Shown here: piece after piece, positions 31,151 to 40,226 of the stretch
Numbering within the stretch: the first letter of the stretch is position 1
Layout: each line of letters opens with the position of its first letter
NCBI RefSeq assembly: GCF_050749815.1
Contig: NZ_CP192735.1
Location: 1,302,001-1,366,000, forward strand
Direction: 5' to 3'
Source: Dyella_A sp050749815
Lineage (GTDB): Bacteria; Pseudomonadota; Gammaproteobacteria; Xanthomonadales; Rhodanobacteraceae
DNA: 64,000 bases
Notes under the pieces: model-generated
The model's database searches: none
The model's input: the letters and a program-made list of their open reading frames with translations, nothing else
What the model was told of the DNA's origin: nothing
Program-made: the position numbers and the translations under genes

Positions 31151-32215
31151 TCAGCCGCCGATGTAGTGCATTTCGATCTTCGGACGGGAGCGCTGGCGGC
31201 GCTCCTCGCGCTCCTCGCTGTAGCGGTCGCTGCGGTTGAGCCACACTTGGCGCAGGCGCTCGCGCACGGCGTCGTCGCTGCTGCCGTCGCGCAGCGCGGT
31301 GCGCAGATCGGTGCCCTGCACGGCGAACAGGCAGGTGTAGAGCGTGCCTTCGGACGACAGCCGGGCACGCGAGCAATCGCCGCAGAACGGCTGGCTCACC
31401 GAGGAGATCACGCCGATCTCGCCCTGCCCGTCGCGGAAACGGAAGCGCGTGGCCACCTCGCCCTCGTACTTCGGCGGCAGCGCGTCCAGCGGCCAGCGCG
31501 CGTGGATGGCGGCGATCAGTTCGGCCGAGGGCACCACCGCCTCGCGGTTCCAGTCGTTGCGGTTGCCCACGTCCATGTATTCGATCAGCCGCGGGATGAT
31601 GCCGGTGCCGCGGAAGCGCCCGATGAGATCGAGCACGCTGTGTTCGTTCACCCCGCGCTGCACGACGGTGTTGAGCTTGATGCCGCCGGGGAAGCCGACC
31701 GCCTGCGCCGCCTCGATGCCGCCAAGCACGTCTTCCAGTGCGCCGCGGCCGCCGCTCATGCGGTGGAACAGCGCGGGATCGATTGTGTCCAGGCTCACCG
31801 TGACGCGATCCAGGCCGGCATCGCGCATATCCTGCGCATGGCGCGCCAGCAGCACGCCGTTGGTGGTCATCGCCAGGTCGGTGATACCGGGGATGCGACG
31901 CAGCCGCGCCACCAGCTCGGCCAGCTTGGGCCGCAGCAAGGGCTCGCCGCCGGTGAGGCGCAGCTTGCTCACACCGAGCATGGCGGCGAGGCGGCTGATG
32001 CGTTCGATCTCGTCGAAGCTCAGCCTCTCGTCGTTGCGCAGGAAGGTGAAGTGCTCGCCGTAGGTGGACTCCGGCATGCAGTACGGGCAGCGGAAGTTGC
32101 AGCGGTCCATCACCGAAATGCGCAGGTCGTGCATCGGGCGGCCGTGCCGATCCAGCGGCGCCTGCGGCGACGGCGTCTGGGCGGCGATCTCGGTGATGGC
32201 GTGGGGATCGGTCAT
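31151..32215 (-). CDS. moaA: GTP 3',8-cyclase MoaA
   Basis: A 354-residue radical SAM enzyme for the first Moco step. The N-terminal [4Fe-4S] cluster cysteines are Cys39, Cys43 and Cys46 (CNFRCPYC), followed by the GGEPLLRPKL block that contacts SAM. The C-terminal cluster cysteines sit in FCGDCSRARLSSEGTLYTC, and the chain ends in the essential Gly-Gly (MHYIGG). It starts one base after the moeA2 stop, so it is co-transcribed with it. Confidence 0.95.
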   Translation of the reverse strand: MTDPHAITEIAAQTPSPQAPLDRHGRPMHDLRISVMDRCNFRCPYCMPESTYGEHFTFLRNDERLSFDEIERISRLAAMLGVSKLRLTGGEPLLRPKLAELVARLRRIPGITDLAMTTNGVLLARHAQDMRDAGLDRVTVSLDTIDPALFHRMSGGRGALEDVLGGIEAAQAVGFPGGIKLNTVVQRGVNEHSVLDLIGRFRGTGIIPRLIEYMDVGNRNDWNREAVVPSAELIAAIHARWPLDALPPKYEGEVATRFRFRDGQGEIGVISSVSQPFCGDCSRARLSSEGTLYTCLFAVQGTDLRTALRDGSSDDAVRERLRQVWLNRSDRYSEEREERRQRSRPKIEMHYIGG

Positions 32216-32216
32216 G

Positions 32217-33419
32217 TCACCAGCGATACAGGGGGGCTACGGTGCCGGCAGGTGCGGCGTGGTCCGACGGTGCCAGCTCCACCACGCCGTCGGTATGCGG
32301 CAGCGCGGAGAAGTCGCCCGAGGTGGGCGCCGGCACCGGCGTGGCCAAAGCGCGACCGGTCTCGTCATGATGCACCCGCACGGGTACAAAACAGGTCAAG
32401 GTCGGGCTGACCTGGGCCGGCGCGGCGAGCACCACCCGTTCGCCCGACCGCGTCGCCACCCCCATCGCCTGCTCCAGCGCCGGCAGCAGGTAGCGCACAG
32501 CGCACACCAGCGCCGAAACCGGATTGCCCGGCAACGCGAACACCACCTGCCCCTGCGGCCCGATACCGAACCACATCGGCTTGCCCGGCCGCTGGGCGAT
32601 CCGGTGCAGCACCTTGTCCACGCCCAACGCGCGCAGCGCTTCGGGCACGAAGTCGCGCTGGCCCACCGACACGCCGCCGGACAGCACCAGCACCTGGCAG
32701 GTGGCCAGCAGTTCGGCCAGTCGCGCGGTGGTGGCGGTCAGATCGTCGGGCACGCGGGTCAGCTGCACGTCGACGAAGCCGCGGTCGCGCAACGCGGCGG
32801 CCAGCGCGCGATCGTTCGAACGGCGGATCTGCCCGTCGGCCAGCGGCTGCTGCTCGACCTCGGCCAGTTCGTCGCCGGTGGCGATGATGGCGACCTTCGG
32901 CACCGCGGCCACCTCGACCTCGGTGACGCCGTTGGCGGCGAGCACAGCCAGCTCCGGCGCGCGCAGGCGCACGCCCGGGGCGAGCAGCGCGTCGCCCTCG
33001 CGGCAATCGGAGCCGCACGGATGGATGAACTGCCGTGCGGTCGGCGTCCAGCCGTCGACCATCCGGACCTGATCGCCCTCGCGCACGGTCTGCTCCACCG
33101 GCACGACGCAGTCACAGCCGGCCGGCAACATGGCGCCGGTGGTCACCTCGATGCAGCCGGCTGGATCGGCCAGCACCTGGCCGGCCATGCCGGCCATCTG
33201 GCGACCGGCCACCACGAAGCTGCGCCGCGACGGATCCAGCGCGATGGCGATGCCGTCCATCATCACGCGGTCGAACGGCGGGTGGTCGCGCTCGGCCAGC
33301 ACGCGCTGGCGCAGCACGCGGCCGGCCGCGGCATCCAGCGGCACGCGCTCGCCGGGGAACACGGGCAGCCGTGCACGAATTTGCCGTTCGGCCTCGGTGA
33401 CGCTGGGGAGTTCGCTCAT
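32217..33419 (-). CDS. moeA: Molybdopterin molybdotransferase MoeA (second copy)
   Basis: A 400-residue MoeA homologue, first gene of the Moco run. It shows LDAAAGRVLRQRV, PPFDRVMMDGIAI (MDG-I-A in place of the usual DGYA), VTTGAMLPAGCDCVVPVE, VLSGGVSVGQRDFVPEALRALGV, HRIAQRPGKPMWF and ALPGNPVSALV. It is clearly diverged from the copy at 26908-28179 and starts at the ATG at 33417-33419. Two MoeA proteins in one operon often differ in role (for example molybdate versus tungstate, or different acceptor enzymes); which applies here cannot be read from the sequence. Confidence 0.9.
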   Translation of the reverse strand: MSELPSVTEAERQIRARLPVFPGERVPLDAAAGRVLRQRVLAERDHPPFDRVMMDGIAIALDPSRRSFVVAGRQMAGMAGQVLADPAGCIEVTTGAMLPAGCDCVVPVEQTVREGDQVRMVDGWTPTARQFIHPCGSDCREGDALLAPGVRLRAPELAVLAANGVTEVEVAAVPKVAIIATGDELAEVEQQPLADGQIRRSNDRALAAALRDRGFVDVQLTRVPDDLTATTARLAELLATCQVLVLSGGVSVGQRDFVPEALRALGVDKVLHRIAQRPGKPMWFGIGPQGQVVFALPGNPVSALVCAVRYLLPALEQAMGVATRSGERVVLAAPAQVSPTLTCFVPVRVHHDETGRALATPVPAPTSGDFSALPHTDGVVELAPSDHAAPAGTVAPLYRW

Positions 33420-33640
33420 GGGGAAAACCTTAATCTGCGCGGCCACGACGCCTTGCCGCGTCAGCGCCCAGAGCATGGGGCCGGGGGGTGGCTTTGACAA
33501 CCGCGGCCAAAGTCGAAAAGCACGCGGCAAACGCCTGTGGCAAGCCATTCGCTGGCGCGTGCAACGCGGTTACCCGGCCCCGTGCGCGCCGCTTGTCGCA
33601 CGCGCATGGAGCCGTCACCCGAGCTCGCTATGATGGCGCG

Positions 33641-34483
33641 ATGAAGCAGCCCCCTGCCCCCATCGAGCGCACGCCCGGCACCGTCCAGCGGCGCATCACC
33701 CGCTGGCGCCAGGGCCGCGTGGAGGAGACCGACGACTGGGTCGCCGAAGAGCAACCGATCGCGATGACCTACAACGGTCGCTCGTTCGCCGTAATGATGG
33801 CGACGCCGCACGACCTGGAGGACTTCGCGCTGGGCTTCTCGCTCAGCGAAGGGCTGGTGCGCACGCCGGCCGACCTGCTCGCCGTGGACGCGCGCCCGTT
33901 GCTCGAGGGCACCGAGCTGGCTATGACGGTAGCTGCCGACGCCCACGGCGCGCATCTGGATGCGGACGGCCAACGCCTGCTGCCCGGGCGCAGCGGTTGC
34001 GGCATCTGCGGCACGCGCCAGCTGGAAACAGCGGTGCGCCAGCCCGGTTCGGTGCACGGCGATCTGGGCCTGACCCACGCCGGACTCGAACGGGCCCTGG
34101 CCAACCTGCAGCAGCGCCAGCCGATGAATGCCGCCACCGGCGCCGTGCACGCCGCAGCCTGGGCCACCGCGGACGGCGAGATCGCGCTGGTGCGCGAGGA
34201 CGTCGGTCGCCACAACGCGCTGGACAAGCTGGTCGGTGCGCTGCATCGCGGCGGTATCGATCCGGCGTCGGGTTTCGCGCTGGTCACCAGCCGCGCCAGC
34301 TACGAGATGGTGACCAAGGCGGCCAGCGCGGGGGTGACCGTGCTCGCCGCCATTTCCGCCCCGACGGCGCTGGCCATCGAGCTGGCAAAAAGCGCCGGGC
34401 TCACCCTGGTCGGTTTCGCCCGCCCCGGCAGCCACAACGTCTACACCCACCCCGAGCGACTGCATGCGGAGGCCAGCCGGTGA
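33641..34483 (+). CDS. fdhD: Formate dehydrogenase accessory sulphurtransferase FdhD
   Basis: A 280-residue protein that transfers sulphur to the bis-MGD cofactor of formate dehydrogenases. Its active-site pair lies in SGCGICG (Cys120, Cys123). VREDVGRHNALDKLVGAL and TSRASYEMVTKAASAGV, which form the cofactor-binding part, are conserved. The ATG at 33641 begins the homologous region. It is divergent from the Moco run with a 221-base gap that must hold both promoters. No formate dehydrogenase genes are in the window. The stop overlaps the sirtuin start. Confidence 0.93.
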   Translation: MKQPPAPIERTPGTVQRRITRWRQGRVEETDDWVAEEQPIAMTYNGRSFAVMMATPHDLEDFALGFSLSEGLVRTPADLLAVDARPLLEGTELAMTVAADAHGAHLDADGQRLLPGRSGCGICGTRQLETAVRQPGSVHGDLGLTHAGLERALANLQQRQPMNAATGAVHAAAWATADGEIALVREDVGRHNALDKLVGALHRGGIDPASGFALVTSRASYEMVTKAASAGVTVLAAISAPTALAIELAKSAGLTLVGFARPGSHNVYTHPERLHAEASR

Positions 34484-35316
34484 ATGCACAGGCACAGGAA
34501 GCGCTGCTGGATACCCGCCTGCGCGAGTTCGTCGACGCCCACCCACGATTGTTCGTGCTCACCGGCGCCGGCATCAGTACCGACTCGGGGATTCCCGACT
34601 ACCGCGACCGCGCCGGCCAGTGGAAGCGCACGCCGCCGGTGACCTACCAGGCCTTCATGCACGAACTGGCCACGCGCCAGCGTTACTGGGCGCGCAGCCT
34701 GGTCGGCTGGCGTCGCTTCGGCTGCGCCGAGCCGAACATCACGCACCGGGCTCTGGTGGCGCTGGAGCAGCGCGGCCAGGTGGAGCTGCTGGTGACCCAG
34801 AACGTCGACCGACTGCACCAGCGCGCAGGCAGCCAGCGCGTGGTGGACCTGCACGGCCGGCTCGACGAGGTGCGCTGCATGACCTGCGACTGGCGCCAGG
34901 GCCGGCACGATTTCCAGCGCGAACTGGTGGCGCGCAACCCGGACTGGACGCACCTGGACGCCGCCGATGCCCCGGACGGTGACGCCGATCTGGACGGTTA
35001 CGACTTCAGCCGTTTCGAGGTGCCACCCTGCCCGGTCTGCGGCGGCATCGCCAAGCCGGACGTGGTGTTTTTCGGCGAGAACGTGCCGCGTGAACGCGTG
35101 GAAGCAGCCACCCGCGCCTGGTCGGACGCGGACGCGGTACTGGTGGTCGGTTCTTCGCTGATGGTGTTTTCCGGCTATCGCTTCGTGGCGGCCGCGGCCA
35201 AGGCCGGCAAGCCGGTGGCGACGGTGAACCTGGGCGTGACTCGAGCCGATCCGCTGGTGACGCTGAAGATCGATGCGCCCTGCGCCGACGCGCTGGCCTT
35301 CCTGCTCGACGGCTGA
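34480..35316 (+). CDS. Sir2-family NAD-dependent protein deacylase
   Basis: A 278-residue sirtuin. The NAD-binding blocks are GAGISTDSGIPDYRD (29-43) and TQNVDRLHQRAG. The catalytic His is in VDLHGRLDEV. Two cysteine pairs for zinc are CMTC and CPVC, followed by KPDVVFFGENVP and VGSSLMVFSG. It resembles the class II bacterial sirtuins with an insertion between the zinc pairs. Removal of acyl groups from protein lysines in the cytosol is the family role. It starts with a GTG overlapping the fdhD stop, an unusual partner whose meaning is unclear. Confidence 0.92.
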   Translation: MNAQAQEALLDTRLREFVDAHPRLFVLTGAGISTDSGIPDYRDRAGQWKRTPPVTYQAFMHELATRQRYWARSLVGWRRFGCAEPNITHRALVALEQRGQVELLVTQNVDRLHQRAGSQRVVDLHGRLDEVRCMTCDWRQGRHDFQRELVARNPDWTHLDAADAPDGDADLDGYDFSRFEVPPCPVCGGIAKPDVVFFGENVPRERVEAATRAWSDADAVLVVGSSLMVFSGYRFVAAAAKAGKPVATVNLGVTRADPLVTLKIDAPCADALAFLLDG

Positions 35317-35323
35317 CGCGGCC

Positions 35324-36193
35324 TCAGAACACGTCGTTGACCAGTCGGCCCAGGCCCTGGATCTCGATCGCCACCTCGTTGCCGCGACGCAGGAAGCGCG
35401 GCGGATCGAAGCCGGCACCGACGCCTTCAGGTGTGCCGGTGGCGATGATGTCCCCCGGCTGCAGCGTGATTCCCGCGGAGATCGTGGCAATCAAGGTGGG
35501 GATGTCGAAGATCAGGTCGCGCGTGTTGGCCTGTTGGCGAAGCTCATCGTTGACCCAGCAGCGGATGTCCAGCGCCGAGGGATCGAGCTCGTCGGCGGTG
35601 ACCAGCATCGGGCCCATTGGGCAGAACGTGTCGAACGACTTGCCCAGAAACCACTGCCCGTGGCGCTGCTGCCAGTCGCGTGCGGTGATGTCGTTGACGA
35701 TGGTGTAGCCGAACACGTGATTCATGGCCTGCTCGCGCCGGATGCCGCGACCGGCCCGGCCGATCACCACCGCCAGCTCGGCCTCGTAATCCACCGCCTG
35801 GCTGGTGCCTTCGGGATACAGGATGGTCTCGCCGTGGCCGATGACCGACTCGGGCACCTTGGTGAACACCATCGGGTGTTCCGGCAGGTCGTCGGCCGAG
35901 GACGTGTCGTAACCGCTGCGCGCGAATTCCTCGGCATGGCGCCGGTAATTCTTGCCGACGCAGAAGATGTTGCGTGCTGGACGCGGGATCGGCGCGAGCA
36001 GATCCACCTCCACTCGCGGAATGGCGGGACGCATGACGCTCGGGGTGACGGCGTCGAGGCCCTCGCGGATCACGGTGAGCATGTCCGGTACCGGATCGCC
36101 GTCGTACAGATCCAGCGGCCGTATCCGTGCACCGTTGAGGTCGAGTGCGCCGACGCCGGTCATGCCGTGGTGCAGGTAGGTGACAAGTCGCAT
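35324..36193 (-). CDS. Fumarylacetoacetate hydrolase (FAH) family protein
   Basis: A 289-residue enzyme of the FAH superfamily (C-C bond hydrolases, decarboxylases and isomerases of aromatic or sugar-acid breakdown). The metal site is visible: YEAELAVVIG supplies two Glu residues, and DITARDWQ an Asp, after the FCVGKNYRRHAEE block. The GDIIATGTPEGVG loop closes the active site. The substrate is not predictable. A perfect CRP-type palindrome lies about 55-75 bases upstream of the start, so carbon-source control is likely. It is convergent with the sirtuin. Confidence 0.88.
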   Translation of the reverse strand: MRLVTYLHHGMTGVGALDLNGARIRPLDLYDGDPVPDMLTVIREGLDAVTPSVMRPAIPRVEVDLLAPIPRPARNIFCVGKNYRRHAEEFARSGYDTSSADDLPEHPMVFTKVPESVIGHGETILYPEGTSQAVDYEAELAVVIGRAGRGIRREQAMNHVFGYTIVNDITARDWQQRHGQWFLGKSFDTFCPMGPMLVTADELDPSALDIRCWVNDELRQQANTRDLIFDIPTLIATISAGITLQPGDIIATGTPEGVGAGFDPPRFLRRGNEVAIEIQGLGRLVNDVF

Positions 36194-36247
36194 TGGCAGT
36201 CCCGGCCGCGTCCGAAAGAGGGGCTCGCGCGCCTTCGGCCCCGCGAT

Positions 36248-36267
36248 AATGTGAATTCGATCACATT
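36248..36267. promoter_or_regulatory. CRP/Clp-type binding site
   Basis: AATGTGAATTCGATCACATT is a palindrome with seven-base arms and the TGTGA-N6-TCACA consensus of CRP, recognised in Xanthomonadales by Clp or CRP. It is 55 bases upstream of the FAH gene start (36193) and within the 112-base gap after tadA, a position suited to activation of the FAH gene. Confidence 0.75.
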
Positions 36268-36305
36268 CGGGCGCCCCAGGTAAAACCGGGGGAACGAGGC
36301 GCCGA

Positions 36306-36797
36306 TCAGCGCCGGGCGCGAAAGAAATTGCGCAGCAGCTGCGCCGACTCGTCCGCCAACAGGCCGCCCTGCACGGTGATGCGGTGGTTGTGCCGCGGGT
36401 CGGTGAGCGTGTCGAACACGCTGCCGGCGGCGCCGGTCTTGGGATCGGTAGCGGCGTACACCACCCGCCCGATGCGCGCGTGCACCAGCGCCATGGCGCA
36501 CATGGCACACGGCTCCAGCGTCACGTAAAGCGTGGCCCCCGGCATCCGGTAGTTCGCCAGCTTCTCGCCCGCGGCGCGCATCGCCATGATCTCGGCGTGG
36601 GCGGTGGGATCGTGCAACGTGATGTTGCGGTTCCAGCCCAGGCCGACGATCTCGCCATCGAGCACCAGCACGGCCCCCACCGGCACCTCGTCCTCCGCGT
36701 CGCGGGCGTGCTCGGCCAGCTGCAGGGCGCGCCGCATGTGGGCGACGTCGTCCTCGCTGAACCCGGGCGACGCCACAGAGACCTCTTCTTCCGACAT
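36306..36797 (-). CDS. tadA: tRNA adenosine(34) deaminase
   Basis: A 163-residue zinc deaminase that makes inosine at the wobble position of tRNA-Arg(ACG). The catalytic blocks are HAEIMAM (His-Ala-Glu) and PCAMCAMALVHARI (zinc cysteines); VFDTLTDPRHNHRI is the TadA-specific part that distinguishes it from cytosine deaminases. The start ATG at 36797 gives a slightly longer acidic N-terminus than in E. coli. Confidence 0.93.
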   Translation of the reverse strand: MSEEEVSVASPGFSEDDVAHMRRALQLAEHARDAEDEVPVGAVLVLDGEIVGLGWNRNITLHDPTAHAEIMAMRAAGEKLANYRMPGATLYVTLEPCAMCAMALVHARIGRVVYAATDPKTGAAGSVFDTLTDPRHNHRITVQGGLLADESAQLLRNFFRARR

Positions 36798-36877
36798 ATC
36801 AGTAATTTAGGCAATGTTCGTGAGAAATGGGCCGGCGCGCTTCATCCAGCAAAACGCGCACAAACCCTTGTTTTTAC

Positions 36878-38470
36878 TCACTCCCACTCGATCGTGGCGG
36901 GCGGCTTGCCGCTAATGTCATAAACTACGCGAGATATACCGCGCAACTCATTGATAATCCTGTTTGAAACCTTGCCGAGGAATTCATACGGCAGGTGCGC
37001 CCAATGAGCTGTCATGAAGTCGATGGTTTCCACCGCGCGCAGTGCGATTACCCATTCGTAGGCGCGTGCGTCGCCTACCACGCCCACCGACTTCACCGGC
37101 AGGAATACGGCGAAGGCCTGGCTGGTCTTGTCGTACAGGTCCCAGGCGCGCAGTTCCTCAATGAAGATGGCATCGGCGCGAGCCAGCAGCTCGGCGTATT
37201 CCGGCTTCACCTCGCCCAGGATGCGCACACCCAGTCCCGGGCCGGGGAACGGATGGCGGTAGACCATGGCGCGCGGCAGGCCGAGCTCGACGCCAATGCG
37301 GCGCACCTCGTCCTTGAACAGCTCGCGCAGCGGCTCGACCAGCTTGAGCTTCATGTGCGCCGGCAGGCCGCCCACGTTGTGGTGGCTCTTGATCACGTGC
37401 GCCTTGCCGGTCTTGCTGCCGGCGGACTCGATCACGTCGGGGTAGATCGTGCCCTGCGCCAGCCATTTCACGTTGCCGCCGCTGGCGATGATCTTCTCCG
37501 ACTCCTCGTCGAAGATCTCCACGAACAGGCCGCCGATGATCTTGCGCTTGGCCTCCGGGTCGCTCACGCCGGCCAGCGCGGCGAAGTAGCGCTCGGCCGC
37601 GTTCACGCGGATCACCTTGATGCCCATACCGCCCTTCTCGGCCTCGGCAGCGAACATGGCCATCACCTGGTCGCCCTCCTGCCAGCGCAGCAGGCCGGTG
37701 TCGACGAACACGCAGGTGAGCCGATCGCCGATCGCCCGGTGCAGCAGGGCTGCCACCACTGAGGAATCCACGCCGCCGGACAAACCCAGCAGCACGTGGT
37801 CGTCGCCCACCTGCTCGCGCACGCGGGCGATCTGGTCTTCGATGATGTTGGCCGCCGTCCACAGCGTGGCGCAGCCGCAAATCTCGGTAATGAAGCGCTT
37901 GAGCAGCGCCCCGCCCTGCTTGGTGTGGGTGACTTCCGGATGGAACTGCACGCCGTACCAGCGCTTGTCCTCGTTCTCCATCACAGCGACCGGGATGCGA
38001 TCGGTGGTGCCGGTGATGGCGAAGCCCGGCGGCGCCTTGGCGACGTGGTCGCCGTGGCTCATCCACACGTCGAGGCGATGGCTGTCGGTGTGGTCGCTCA
38101 GACCCGCGAACAGCCGGCTCTGAAGGGTGATGTCGACCTCCGCGTGGCCGAACTCGCGCGCATCGGCAGCCTCGGTGGCGCCGCCCAGCTGCGCGGCCAT
38201 GGTCTGCATGCCGTAGCAGATGCCGAGGATCGGCAGGCCCGAGTCGAACACTTCCTGCGGCGCCCGGGGCGCACCTTCCTCGGTGGTCGACTCCGGTCCG
38301 CCGGAGAGGATGATGCCCCTGGGCGCGAACGCGGCGATCTCGGCCGGATCGTGGTCCCACGCCCAGATCTCGCAGTAGACGCCCAGCTCGCGCACGCGGC
38401 GGGCGATCAGCTGCGTGTACTGCGCGCCGAAGTCGAGGATGAGGATCTTGTCGCTGTGGATGTCGGTCAT
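36878..38470 (-). CDS. guaA: GMP synthase (glutamine-hydrolysing)
   Basis: A 530-residue enzyme, XMP to GMP. The class I amidotransferase domain has the nucleophile in GICYGMQTMAAQLGG and the His/Glu pair in QFHPEVTHT. The ATP-pyrophosphatase domain has LGLSGGVDSSVVAALLHRA. The C-terminal dimerisation part ends GKPPATIEWE, as in all GuaA. It is downstream of guaB on the same strand, separated by 203 bases that hold two large inverted repeats. Confidence 0.96.
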   Translation of the reverse strand: MTDIHSDKILILDFGAQYTQLIARRVRELGVYCEIWAWDHDPAEIAAFAPRGIILSGGPESTTEEGAPRAPQEVFDSGLPILGICYGMQTMAAQLGGATEAADAREFGHAEVDITLQSRLFAGLSDHTDSHRLDVWMSHGDHVAKAPPGFAITGTTDRIPVAVMENEDKRWYGVQFHPEVTHTKQGGALLKRFITEICGCATLWTAANIIEDQIARVREQVGDDHVLLGLSGGVDSSVVAALLHRAIGDRLTCVFVDTGLLRWQEGDQVMAMFAAEAEKGGMGIKVIRVNAAERYFAALAGVSDPEAKRKIIGGLFVEIFDEESEKIIASGGNVKWLAQGTIYPDVIESAGSKTGKAHVIKSHHNVGGLPAHMKLKLVEPLRELFKDEVRRIGVELGLPRAMVYRHPFPGPGLGVRILGEVKPEYAELLARADAIFIEELRAWDLYDKTSQAFAVFLPVKSVGVVGDARAYEWVIALRAVETIDFMTAHWAHLPYEFLGKVSNRIINELRGISRVVYDISGKPPATIEWE

Positions 38471-38512
38471 GGCGGCTCGTATCTCCCGCTCCCCGACTCA
38501 GCCTTTACGTTC

Positions 38513-38659
38513 CCTCTCCCCCGGCGCAGCCGGGGGAGAGGGTTGGGGTGAGGGGGCGCTTTTGGCTTTTAGCGTTTGGCATGTGGCGAGAGGCGAGAGA
38601 GAAGCAAAAAGCCTCCCCCTCACCCAGCCCTCTCCCCCGGCGCGGCCGGGGGAGAGGGC
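38513..38659. repeat. Inverted repeat pair of the GGGGAGAGGG family between guaB and guaA
   Basis: 38513-38559 and 38614-38659 are near reverse complements. Each contains a CTCTCCCCCGGCGC...GCCGGGGGAGAG palindrome followed by the TTGGGGTGAGGG module. The transcript of a guaBA operon would form strong hairpins here, which could uncouple guaA from guaB expression. Confidence 0.8.
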
Positions 38660-38673
38660 TCAAGCGTGCGGCA

Positions 38674-40131
38674 TTAGGAATTCAGCCGGTAATTCGGCGC
38701 TTCCTTGGTGATCTGGATGTCGTGCGGGTGCGCCTCGGTGACGCCGGCGCTGGTCACCTTCACGAACTGGGCCTTGGCGCGCACGTCTTCGACCGTCGCA
38801 GCACCGAGATAGCCCATGGACGCGCGCAAGCCGCCGATCAGCTGGTGGATGATGTTGCGCAGCGGGCCGCGATACGGCACGCGGCCCTCGATGCCTTCGG
38901 GCACCAGCTTGTCGGCGTCCGCTTCATCCTGGAAGTAGCGGTCCTTCGAGCCCAGCGCCATCGCGCCGAGCGAGCCCATGCCGCGGTAGCTCTTGTACGA
39001 GCGGCCCTGGAACAGCTCGACCTCGCCCGGCGATTCCTCGGTGCCGGCGAACATCGAGCCCAGCATCACGCTGGACGCGCCAGCGGCCAGCGCCTTGGGG
39101 ATGTCGCCGGAGTAGCGGATGCCGCCGTCGGCGATCAGCGGGATCTCGTCCTTCAGCGCCGTGGCGACCATATCGATCGCAGTGATCTGCGGCACGCCCA
39201 CACCGGCGACCACGCGGGTGGTGCAGATGGAGCCCGGACCCACGCCGACCTTCACCGCATCCACGCCGGCGTGCAGCAACGCGCGCGCCGCTTCACCGGT
39301 CACGATGTTGCCGGCGATCACCTGCACCTTCGGGTAGTTCTTCTTCACCCAGCCGGCCCGCTCGATCACGCCCTGCGAATGGCCGTGGGCGGTATCGACC
39401 ACGATCACGTCCACGCCGGCGTCGACCAGCATCGCCACGCGCTGCTCGGTGTCGCCGCCCACGCCAACCGCCGCGCCGACCAGCAGCGCTTCATTGCGGT
39501 CTTTGGCGGCATTGGGGTTGTCGCGCGCCTTCTGGATGTCCTTGACCGTGATCAGGCCGCGCAGCTGGAAGTCGTCGTTGACCACCAGCACCTTCTCGAT
39601 GCGGTGCTTGTGCAGCAGCTGCAGCACTTCGTCCTGACTGGCGCCTTCCTTCACCGTGACCAGCTTGTCCTGGCGGGTCATGATGTTGCGCACCGGGTCG
39701 TCGTGCTTGCGCTCGAAGCGCATGTCGCGGCTGGTGACGATGCCGACCAGCTTCTCGCCCTCCACCACCGGCACGCCGGAGATGTTGTGCGCGCGGGTGA
39801 GGCGCTGCACCTCGCCGATGGAGGTGTCCGGGCTGACGCTGAAGGGATTGCGGATGACGCCGGCCTCGAACTTCTTCACCAGGCGCACTTCGGCGGCCTG
39901 CTGCTCGGCGGTCATGTTCTTGTGGATGATGCCGATGCCGCCGCATTGGGCCATGGTGATGGCGAGGCGGGCTTCGGTGACCGTGTCCATGGCGGCGGAC
40001 ACGATGGGGATGTTCAGGCGCAGATCGCGGGTGAGCCGGGTGGATGTGTCTACATCGCGCGGCAGAATGACCGAATGGGCCGGAACAAGATAAACGTCGT
40101 CGTAGGTCAGGGCCTCGGCGAGGATGCGCAT
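38674..40131 (-). CDS. guaB: IMP dehydrogenase
   Basis: A 485-residue enzyme, IMP to XMP. The TIM-barrel opens with ALTYDDVYLVPAHS. Two CBS modules lie at about 95-205 (SVSPDTSIGEVQRL and MTRQDKLVTVKEG). The catalytic cysteine is in GPGSICTTRVVAGVG, and ADGGIRYSGDI and GSLGAM follow. The ATG at 40129-40131 is chosen; six residues further upstream are possible but outside the family alignment. Confidence 0.96.
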   Translation of the reverse strand: MRILAEALTYDDVYLVPAHSVILPRDVDTSTRLTRDLRLNIPIVSAAMDTVTEARLAITMAQCGGIGIIHKNMTAEQQAAEVRLVKKFEAGVIRNPFSVSPDTSIGEVQRLTRAHNISGVPVVEGEKLVGIVTSRDMRFERKHDDPVRNIMTRQDKLVTVKEGASQDEVLQLLHKHRIEKVLVVNDDFQLRGLITVKDIQKARDNPNAAKDRNEALLVGAAVGVGGDTEQRVAMLVDAGVDVIVVDTAHGHSQGVIERAGWVKKNYPKVQVIAGNIVTGEAARALLHAGVDAVKVGVGPGSICTTRVVAGVGVPQITAIDMVATALKDEIPLIADGGIRYSGDIPKALAAGASSVMLGSMFAGTEESPGEVELFQGRSYKSYRGMGSLGAMALGSKDRYFQDEADADKLVPEGIEGRVPYRGPLRNIIHQLIGGLRASMGYLGAATVEDVRAKAQFVKVTSAGVTEAHPHDIQITKEAPNYRLNS

Positions 40132-40226
40132 GGAAAGGGTTCCCGGCAAAGATGGAATTATACGCGCCCGCCCGGTCCCCCGCCAGATGTTGCAGTGCGG
40201 TCAGATGCCGCCTGCCACGTCCGCAG

